From STC-54 sp964504665 (lineage in GTDB: Bacteria > Patescibacteriota > Microgenomatia > Daviesbacterales > UBA10151), in the NCBI GenBank assembly GCA_964504665.1, contig CAZDEH010000016.1:1-19482 (forward strand): 19,482 nt of DNA, in the 5' to 3' direction. Below are positions 13,610 to 19,482 of this stretch, in pieces. Within the stretch, counting starts at the first letter, position 1; each line of letters opens with the position of its first letter. The translations under genes were made by a program, and so were the position numbers. The notes under the pieces were generated by a model. It did not search any database and was not told where the DNA came from. It saw nothing but the letters and a program-made list of their open reading frames with translations.

Positions 13610-15286
13610 TTAGACTTCTACTATCAAGGGCAATATCATTGGTCTTCGGTGCATCTCCTCGAAAAAAAATCTGTTCAAATTTTCTTCTATATGATTTCTG
13701 GTAAACCGCCAATCCAAAACAACACTTTGATGGTCCGACAAACAAGATTTCACCACATTTTTGGCAGAAGATAGAAGTTCTTCTGCTTCTTTCTCAAACA
13801 CAAAACCGCGTGATACTATATCAGGTTCTCCCACCAGTTTTCCGCTGTGGCTGTCAACCTGGACAATTACCAAAACTATGCCTTCCTCTGCCATTACCTG
13901 TCTGTCTTTCAATATAATATTCCCCACATCTCCAACTCCTAACCCGTCAACATAAATATTTCTTATCTCAATCCGTCCATCTATCTGGCTACTACCTGAA
14001 GTAACGTTGATAATTTGTCCGTCTTCGGCGAGTAAAATCTGACGGTCGGTAAATCCTAAATCTTTTGCTAGCTTCGAAAAAGCTACCATACCCCGGTACG
14101 TTGCTCCAATTGGCACCAGGGCTTTTGGTTTAATAATACCTATCATCATTTTAATCTCTTCCGCTGTTTCATGACCCGAAACATGAAGAGCATCCTCCAT
14201 TTCCCTATATCTCACATCTGCTCCCATCCTAGCAAGTCTATCAATTAAAGCATGTTGAGCAGTTTCTGTGGAAGGTATGGGATCAGCTGAAAAAATTACC
14301 ACATCCCCTTTCTTCAAAAAAATAAATTTATGATCATTATTTGCCACACGGGAAAGTGCTGACCCTGGTTGACCCTGAGAACCTGCAACGATTAAGAACA
14401 ATTTATCCTCGGTAAATCTCTTTATTTCTTCTTGAGGAATAATTAGACCAGGAGCAATATGCAAATAGCCTAAGTCTCTGGCAACCTGAAAATTACCCTC
14501 CATAGATCTACCAACCAAACAAACCTTTCTACCAACCTCCGCAGCTACATTAATTGCCATCTGAATTCTGCTTATATTAGAAGATGCCGTAGTCAGTAAT
14601 ATTTTTCCCGTAGCTTCTTCTGCAATCTTTTTAAAAGTCGGTAAAATAGTCCGCTCAGGGGCGTTATAACCTTGTTTTTCCGAGCCAAGTGCATCAATTA
14701 AGAGTAGGTCTATTCCCTTTTCACTATATTGTGCTATCTTTCCTATCTCGGTAGGCTTACCAATAATAGGTGTCCAGTCTAGTTTAAAATCCGATTGATG
14801 TATCACTCTTACGCTTGGAGTCTCAATCATCATCCCTATTGAATCAGGAACAGAATGAGATACCCGGTAAAAAGAAATTGAAAAGACTCCCAAAGTTAAT
14901 CTATTTTCAGGATTTATGATCTGAATATGCTCTTTGGGAAGATGGGCTTCAATAAACTTATTTTTAATAAAACCTACAGCCAAATTAGTTGCATAAATCG
15001 GGCATTTAAGTTCCGGCCAGATATAGACTAGCCCTCCCAAATGATCATCATGAGGATGAGTAATAATGATAGCCTTAATACGGTCGATTTTATCTTTAAG
15101 ATAGGCTATATCTGGGATGACAAGATCAACGCCCAGCATCGCCTCATCAGGAAACCCGACTCCACAATCAATGATAATAATGTCCTGTCCATATTCGTAA
15201 ATATACATATTTTTGGTCACATCGCCTACTCCCCCTAAAGGGATTATTTTAAGTTGTTGTTTATAATTTGGTATAAAGGAGCTCAT
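13610..15286 (-). CDS. rnj: RNase J family ribonuclease
   Basis: A 558-residue metallo-beta-lactamase/beta-CASP ribonuclease, which degrades and matures RNA by 5'-3' exo- and endonuclease action. Metal motif HPHDDH at residues 77-82; VSHSVPDSIG; IHQSDFKLDW (relatives have HTGDFK); the beta-CASP part with LLTTASSNISRIQ and VAGSQGQPGSALSR; and HVSGHETAEEIK. In the last conserved motif many RNases J have a metal-binding His (PxHGE[YF]R), whereas here it reads PIGATYRGM at about residues 391-399. The C-terminal RNase J domain follows (IYVDGLGVGDVGNIILKDR). It starts 2 bases after the Lon-like stop, with GGAAA about 11 bases upstream, so it is part of the pnp operon. Confidence 0.93.
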   Translation of the reverse strand: MSSFIPNYKQQLKIIPLGGVGDVTKNMYIYEYGQDIIIIDCGVGFPDEAMLGVDLVIPDIAYLKDKIDRIKAIIITHPHDDHLGGLVYIWPELKCPIYATNLAVGFIKNKFIEAHLPKEHIQIINPENRLTLGVFSISFYRVSHSVPDSIGMMIETPSVRVIHQSDFKLDWTPIIGKPTEIGKIAQYSEKGIDLLLIDALGSEKQGYNAPERTILPTFKKIAEEATGKILLTTASSNISRIQMAINVAAEVGRKVCLVGRSMEGNFQVARDLGYLHIAPGLIIPQEEIKRFTEDKLFLIVAGSQGQPGSALSRVANNDHKFIFLKKGDVVIFSADPIPSTETAQHALIDRLARMGADVRYREMEDALHVSGHETAEEIKMMIGIIKPKALVPIGATYRGMVAFSKLAKDLGFTDRQILLAEDGQIINVTSGSSQIDGRIEIRNIYVDGLGVGDVGNIILKDRQVMAEEGIVLVIVQVDSHSGKLVGEPDIVSRGFVFEKEAEELLSSAKNVVKSCLSDHQSVVLDWRFTRNHIEENLNRFFFEEMHRRPMILPLIVEV

Positions 15287-15288
15287 TA

Positions 15289-16392
15289 TTAAATATATTT
15301 TCCTATATTTTCGGCAGTTAAAGTATACGGACCAGCGTTACCCTCAACTACTTCTCGGGCAATTTTTCTCACAATACTTTCAATGTTACGCTGCAGGGTC
15401 CTGATCCCGCCGTCGAAACCCAGCGGTCTCACAATTTGCGGCCATAAACTTTCATCGATAGCGACTGTATCTTTCGTTAATCCTGCCTGCTTTAAAATAC
15501 TTGGCATTAAATACTTCTTACCTATCATAACTTTTTCTTCATCTGAATATCCAGGCATTTCAATCATCTCCATTCTATCAAGCACTGCAGTTGCAATGTT
15601 AGCTGTATTATTTGCAGTGACAATAAAGAGAGCACGCGACAAATCAAACGGATAATCTACAAACCGGTCAATATATGCANNNNNNNNNNGACTGATTACC
15701 AGAAATATGAAACATGGTATTTCTTTGACAGCAATATATGCAAAGTTTTGATTTGGATCAAGCATCTCAACCAGCACTCCCATCAAATCCGCTCTGGCCT
15801 CTATTGCCACCCTGTCAATTTCATCAAGTAGTATCACCGGATTATTAACGCCTATTCTGGCAATTGATTTCATCAGTAAGCCTGGCTCTGCATCCATTCT
15901 TACCCTAGATTCCCCCCGAAGCTCTTTCACTGACCCTAAACCTCCAAAAGGAATTCTGATAATTTCTCTTCCCATGCTCTCTGCAATAGAATAGGCAATG
16001 GAGGTTTTACCACTCCCTACAAGTCCGACAAAAGCTAAGATAGGTGAACGTAGTTTTTCCCCTTTGGCTGTATTCAATATCAAGATAGCCATATATTCTA
16101 AAATCCTTTGTTTAACTACTCCTAAACCGTAATGGTGGGTATTTAATATTTCTTCAGTTCTTTTGAGATCCAGAATATCTTGACTGGATTTGTTAAATGG
16201 CAGTGATGCCACAAAATTAATATATTCAAAAACTTTATCAAATTCAAATTTGTAGCCGGTGGTAGCTACCATTTTTTGCAAACGGTTTAATTCATCATTT
16301 AATTTGGTGGCTAAATCAGAAGGTAGTTGATTCTGACTAATCTTTAACCGCAGTTTTGAAAAATTATCAGTTGGCTGGGCAGATTCATCCAT
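15289..16392 (-). CDS. Lon-type AAA+ ATPase without protease domain
   Basis: It matches the middle of Lon protease: the helical stretch before the ATPase (EYINFVASLPFNKSSQDILD, HYGLGVVKQRILEYMAI), Walker A GLVGSGKTS, pore region FGGLGSVKELRGESR, Walker B PVILLDEIDRVA, LVEMLDPNQNF, sensor 1 FIVTANN, arginine finger LDRMEMIEMPGYSDEEK, and sensor 2 GGIRTLQRNIESIVRKIARE. It stops at about 367 residues, with neither the N-terminal substrate-binding domain nor the C-terminal Ser-Lys protease. The stop lies 2 bases before the RNase J start, so the short form looks like the normal gene here. Probably an unfoldase or remodelling ATPase; partner unknown. A scaffold gap inside (15680-15689) adds about 21 false codons: removing 15680-15742 gives the expected NFAYIDRFVDYPFDLS. 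Confidence 0.85.
   Translation of the reverse strand: MDESAQPTDNFSKLRLKISQNQLPSDLATKLNDELNRLQKMVATTGYKFEFDKVFEYINFVASLPFNKSSQDILDLKRTEEILNTHHYGLGVVKQRILEYMAILILNTAKGEKLRSPILAFVGLVGSGKTSIAYSIAESMGREIIRIPFGGLGSVKELRGESRVRMDAEPGLLMKSIARIGVNNPVILLDEIDRVAIEARADLMGVLVEMLDPNQNFAYIAVKEIPCFIFLVISXXXXAYIDRFVDYPFDLSRALFIVTANNTANIATAVLDRMEMIEMPGYSDEEKVMIGKKYLMPSILKQAGLTKDTVAIDESLWPQIVRPLGFDGGIRTLQRNIESIVRKIAREVVEGNAGPYTLTAENIGKYI
15680..15689. other. Scaffold gap (10 N) in the Lon-like gene
   Basis: The 11-base string CAATATATGCA ends directly before the Ns (15669-15679) and recurs at 15732-15742. The 42 bases between the Ns and the second copy encode peptide with no Lon counterpart. Overlapping the two copies restores the Lon sequence exactly in frame, so the contigs overlap and the gap is not a real missing piece. 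Confidence 0.85.
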
Positions 16393-16394
16393 AT

Positions 16395-17087
16395 TTATTT
16401 TAAGATAACAGTTCCATTTATTACACCATCTTCAATCACTAATTTAATTTTAGCTAATTTAGACAATAGTTGCCACCACTTTCTGCTAATCAGTTGCTCT
16501 GATACCTTCAACTTACCGGAGACAGTTGCCTCAGATATGACTTTTTCCGGATTATCAATCTCAATAGAGTAACCATCATCCAAACTCTGAGTTTTTATAC
16601 TACCTCTTGAAGAGGGATTTTCTAATAAATTTCCCGAAGGATTATCAAAAAGACTGAATACTTTTTTATTATCAAAGTTTATTTCTTTAGGCAAAATTCT
16701 CATGTTTAAATCAAGACTAGTTGCATTATCACGGGTAAGATGATTGTCCCTCATTAACTTGTCTATGAAACTGGCAGTCTGATTTCCCAATGATACACTG
16801 AGACTCGGGTTACCTGGATTATCTAGGCCAAAGCTTCTGAAGAATGTTGCTAAATTTATTTGATCTGCCTTGTTAACTTTAAAATTTATAATTAGTTCGT
16901 CAGCTTCTAAACTAATATTTGCTTGACTTGGATTAAGGTTCCGCTCTATCCCTAAATAAAGCTCCTCTGCTGAAGCATAAACTCCCTTATCAAGTTGATA
17001 CCGAAAAAATGTAAAAGAAATTAATCCCAAAAGAATACTGATTAAGGTGCAAAGTACAATCTTTTCACCGGAAATTACCCTGCGCAT
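16395..17087 (-). CDS. Membrane-anchored protein of unknown function
   Basis: I do not recognise this 230-residue protein. It has a short basic N-terminus (MRRVISGEK), one hydrophobic helix (about residues 9-29, IVLCTLISILLGLISFTFF) and a soluble part probably outside the membrane, with alternating short strands (ISLEADELIINFKVN, PSLSVSLGNQTASF, IKLVIEDGVINGTVILK). There are no cysteines in the outer part and no enzyme motif. AAGGA lies 6 bases before the ATG, a good ribosome binding site. It is 9 bases after the pnp stop and 2 bases before the Lon-like start, so it is made together with them. Its place inside an RNA-decay operon could mean a membrane link for that machinery, but this is only context. 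Confidence 0.8.
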   Translation of the reverse strand: MRRVISGEKIVLCTLISILLGLISFTFFRYQLDKGVYASAEELYLGIERNLNPSQANISLEADELIINFKVNKADQINLATFFRSFGLDNPGNPSLSVSLGNQTASFIDKLMRDNHLTRDNATSLDLNMRILPKEINFDNKKVFSLFDNPSGNLLENPSSRGSIKTQSLDDGYSIEIDNPEKVISEATVSGKLKVSEQLISRKWWQLLSKLAKIKLVIEDGVINGTVILK

Positions 17088-17096
17088 AAGAGTTCC

Positions 17097-19291
17097 TTAT
17101 CTTCGCCGTCTGTCTGAAAATCGATTCCGATTAGAGTCGCGCCGGGGTCTAAATTCGCGCCTATTCCCATTATCCGGTCTTCTTTCACTATCAGGCTTTA
17201 TATGTTCCCCAAACAACATAGACAAAGCAATTTTACCTTGAGCATCAACATCCACAACCCTCACTTTAATTATCTGACCTTCAGAAACAATATCTTCCGG
17301 TCTTTCCACCCGCTCCTGTGCCATTTGGGACACATGTACTAAACCGTCTCTACCCGGTAGTATCTCTACAAAAGCTCCAAAAGGAACAATTCTCACAACC
17401 TTACCTTCATAAGTTTCACCCACCTGAACTTCTTTAAACATTCCTTCAATTTCTGTAATAGCTTTCCTGATGGCATCCGGGTTTACCGACGAAACCATCA
17501 CCATACCGTCATCCTCAATATCAATAGCTGCACCAGTTCGATCAATGATAGCGTTAATATTCTTACCTCCCGGACCGATTAAAGCACCAATGTCTTCCGG
17601 CTTAATATGAGTAATTTCAATCTTAGGAGCATACTTAGAAATTTCCCCGACTGCGGGAACAGCTTTTGTCATAATATTAAGTATTAATTCACGGGCTTCT
17701 TTCCCTTGTTTTAAGGCTTCTTCAATAATTTCAAAAGTGAGACCCTGAAGCTTGGTGTCCATCTGAATAGCTGTCACGCCCTTAACAGTTCCTGCTACTT
17801 TAAAATCCATTTCACCATAAAAATCTTCTACTGCCTGCATATCAGTAATGACCTGGAAATGCTTTTCGTCTGAAAGTAAACCCAAAGCAATACCTGCTAC
17901 TGGATTTTTTAGCTTTACTCCGGCATTCATTAAAGCTAAGGACGCAGCACAAAGCGAGGCTTGGGAAGTAGAAGCATTAGCCGCTAAAACCTCTGACACC
18001 ACTCGGATAGCATAAGGGAAATCTTCTCTGGATGGTAAAACTCCTACTAAAGATTTCTCAACCAGTGCACCATGACCCACATCTCTTCTGTTAGGAGCTC
18101 CAATTCTTTTCACATCTCCTACGGAAAATGGATTTATCCCCATATTATAGTGATGCATAAATCTCTTAGTAGATTCTCCAGTCATACCTTCCAAGGTCTG
18201 CGAAAGTGATAAAGGTCCAAGTGTGGCAATTGATAATACTTGGGTTGACCCACGCTGGAAAATTGCTGAGCCATGTGCCCTGGGTAGAAGGCTGGTTTTA
18301 ATATCAAGAGGTCTGACCTCTTCCATTTTTCTGCCGTCAACCCGCTTTCCTTGATTTAAAATCAAGTCATGCATAATTTCTTTAGCCACTTTATCAAAAA
18401 TACCTCGCAATATGACAGGAGATAAATTTTCGGCATATTTTAAGGCTAGTTCTGCTTTAATAATATCTCCTGTAGCTTCATGCCAGGGTTGCGTAACATC
18501 GGCTAAAGCCGCGGTAATTCTGGCTTTAGCCTCGGCTTCAACCTGTTTTAATAAGGTATCTTCGAGGACTGCAGCAAGGGAACTGTATTCTATTTTTTCC
18601 TTACCTGCTTCTTTAGTTAAATCCGAAATTAAATCTATCACTGTCTGTGACTGCTGATGAGCTTTTTTAATGCTGTCCAAAACTACCTCATTAGCTATCT
18701 CCTTAGCTTCTGTTTCTATCATGACTACTTTTTCTTTAGTGGAGGCTACCAATACATTTAAGTCTAAAGAAGCATATTCGGAAAGTAACGGATTAATCTT
18801 AACGTCNNNNNNNNNNCCATACCTATCCTGGTAGTACCGATTGGACCATAAAAAGGAACACTGGATAAAGACAGAGCTGCTGATGCAGCGATAAAACCTA
18901 AGGTGACTGAGTCACTCTCTCCATCATATGATAGTACATTAACAATTACCTGAACTTCATTGGTAAAATCTTTAGGGAAGAGTGGTCGGATAGCACGGTC
19001 AATTGCTCTACCTGCTAAAACTGCATCCTCCGGAGGTCTAGTTTCCCTTTTGATAAATTTTTGGGCAGTAATTTTGCCTCCGGCATAATATTTTTCCACA
19101 TATTCAACTGATAAAGGAAAATAGCCAGGATCTTCTGTTAATGGTTTGGTTGCTACTGTAGCTAAAACCACTGTTTCCCCCCACGAAGCCAAAACTGCAG
19201 CATCTGCAGCCAAGGCTAAGTATCCGGTTTCCAGCTTAAGCTTCCGACCGTTTAAATCCAGTTCCCTGGTAATTACTTTTGATTTTTGCAT
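17097..19291 (-). CDS. pnp: Polyribonucleotide nucleotidyltransferase (PNPase)
   Basis: A phosphorolytic 3'-5' exoribonuclease of about 730 residues, interrupted by a 10-N gap. First RNase PH core: SWGETVVLATVATKP, RPPEDAVLAGRAIDRAIRPL, VPFYGPIGTTRIG; after the gap DVKINPLLSEYASLDLNVLV continues in the proper frame to the helical linker. Second core: GKRVDGRKMEEVRPLDI, FQRGSTQVLSIATLG, and the catalytic ITDMQAVEDFYGEMDFKVAG. Then the KH domain (IGALIGPGGKNINAIIDRTG), the S1 domain (GKVVRIVPFGAFVEILPGRD) and a basic Arg-rich tail of about 35 residues (RREFRPRRDSNRNRF), likely RNA-binding. It is the first gene of the operon leading to RNase J, so two main RNA-decay enzymes are co-expressed. It has a promoter at 19395-19423 and a leader of about 100 bases with a hairpin. 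Confidence 0.96.
18807..18816. other. Scaffold gap (10 N) in pnp
   Basis: The pnp frame before the Ns ends TTRIGM plus one base (G), and after them begins DVKINP. With 10 Ns the frame shifts and the gene appears split. A real gap of 8 (or 11) bases would restore it, e.g. Met-Val-x-x before DVKINP, where relatives have Val-Asp-Gly. The N count is therefore nominal. Confidence 0.8.
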
Positions 19292-19330
19292 ATTAAATTT
19301 TAATCTTAGGTGAGGGATTAGAAACTGTGG

Positions 19331-19361
19331 AAGAGGTAATTAGATTATCTAATTCTCTCTT
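19331..19361 (-). promoter_or_regulatory. Hairpin in the pnp leader
   Basis: A 17-base perfect palindrome (AATTAGAT, central base, ATCTAATT; 19338-19354) is flanked by AAGAG and CTCTT that can extend the stem across a 2-by-2 internal loop. It lies about 40-70 bases upstream of the pnp start, inside the predicted transcript. In E. coli PNPase represses itself through a leader stem cut by RNase III; a similar role here is a guess. Confidence 0.45.
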
Positions 19362-19394
19362 TGCAATCTCAAATCATTCCCCAAGCTTGATCGT

Positions 19395-19423
19395 ATTATA
19401 CATCTACCTTAAATGTTTTACAA
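19395..19423 (-). promoter_or_regulatory. Promoter of the pnp operon
   Basis: On the minus strand TTGTAA (19418-19423), a 17-base spacer and a perfect TATAAT (19395-19400). It predicts a leader of about 95-100 bases before the pnp ATG, unlike the leaderless genes in the accessory region. No gene is recognisable in 19292-19482; in particular I see no rpsO end, which often precedes pnp elsewhere. Confidence 0.7.
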
Positions 19424-19482
19424 TCCGTCGATATGACTCATCAAAAATCCGAATGAAATTGAATCATTGAATCACGGGAAAT

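Noticed and set aside
13548..13745. Longer N-terminus for FtsK starting at 13745
   Set aside because: The extra 66 residues overlap the RNase J 3' end, have no FtsK-like sequence and precede a normal basic-plus-membrane start at 13547.
15690..15731. Intein or insertion peptide in the Lon-like ATPase
   Set aside because: Only 42 bases, flanked by an 11-base repeat and a run of Ns; collapsing the repeat restores the family sequence.
18753..18806. pnp as two separate genes
   Set aside because: The frame after the Ns reads DVKINPLLSEYASLDLNVLV directly into the second part; the split comes from the arbitrary N count.
1..19482. CRISPR array, tRNA or rRNA genes
   Set aside because: No regularly spaced repeats, no cloverleaf with a TTCGA-type T-loop in the intergenic gaps, and no rRNA-like sequence seen by eye.

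Overview
The window looks like a scaffold from a small-genome Patescibacteria (CPR) bacterium, most likely of the Microgenomates group. The DNA is AT-rich and core genes are packed with gaps of 2-9 bases. AlaRS is short and has no C-Ala domain. An actin-like/baseplate-J-like membrane fusion sits beside ruvX, and several exported proteins have a 'KGFxPILIxL' N-terminal anchor. Two 10-N runs mark scaffold joins, so this is probably a metagenome assembly. Core genes use the standard code: no in-frame TGA interrupts any of them. I saw no rRNA, tRNA or CRISPR.

Layout. (1) 1-2737, minus: PilM/FtsA-like plus baseplate-J-like membrane protein, ruvX, and the start of another membrane protein (possibly mltG). 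(2) 2833-4659, plus: alaS, with a repeat-derived insert in its editing domain. (3) 4627-9180: a decaying accessory island. It holds three related membrane-anchored 'ILSTFKF' genes (one frameshifted, one with two in-frame stops, one with its 5' part missing), a KilA-N gene, a frameshifted Bro-N gene and a ribbon-helix-helix/PIN toxin-antitoxin pair. A second copy of the alaS 3' end lies inside the island. (4) 9186-10583: a RodZ-like protein and a divergent gene of unknown function. (5) 10576-11402: a purN-like formyltransferase lying between a worn copy of the ftsK 3' end and the real ftsK end. (6) 11451-19291, minus: pnp, a 230-aa membrane protein, a protease-less Lon-type AAA+ protein, RNase J and ftsK, very tightly spaced from pnp to RNase J and probably one RNA-decay operon with a promoter and leader hairpin upstream of pnp.

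The genes fall into two sets. The core set covers RNA turnover (PNPase with RNase J), chromosome segregation (FtsK), translation (AlaRS) and envelope shape (RodZ-like). The accessory set is selfish or phage-like (KilA-N, Bro-N, TA) and lies among exported genes that are being lost. The most notable patterns are: copies of core-gene 3' ends bracketing inserted DNA at both alaS and ftsK; two in-frame insertions derived from one dispersed repeat type; a nearly identical promoter on the KilA-N and Bro-N genes; and a recurring 6-7 base distance from the -10 box to the ATG, which suggests leaderless transcripts.
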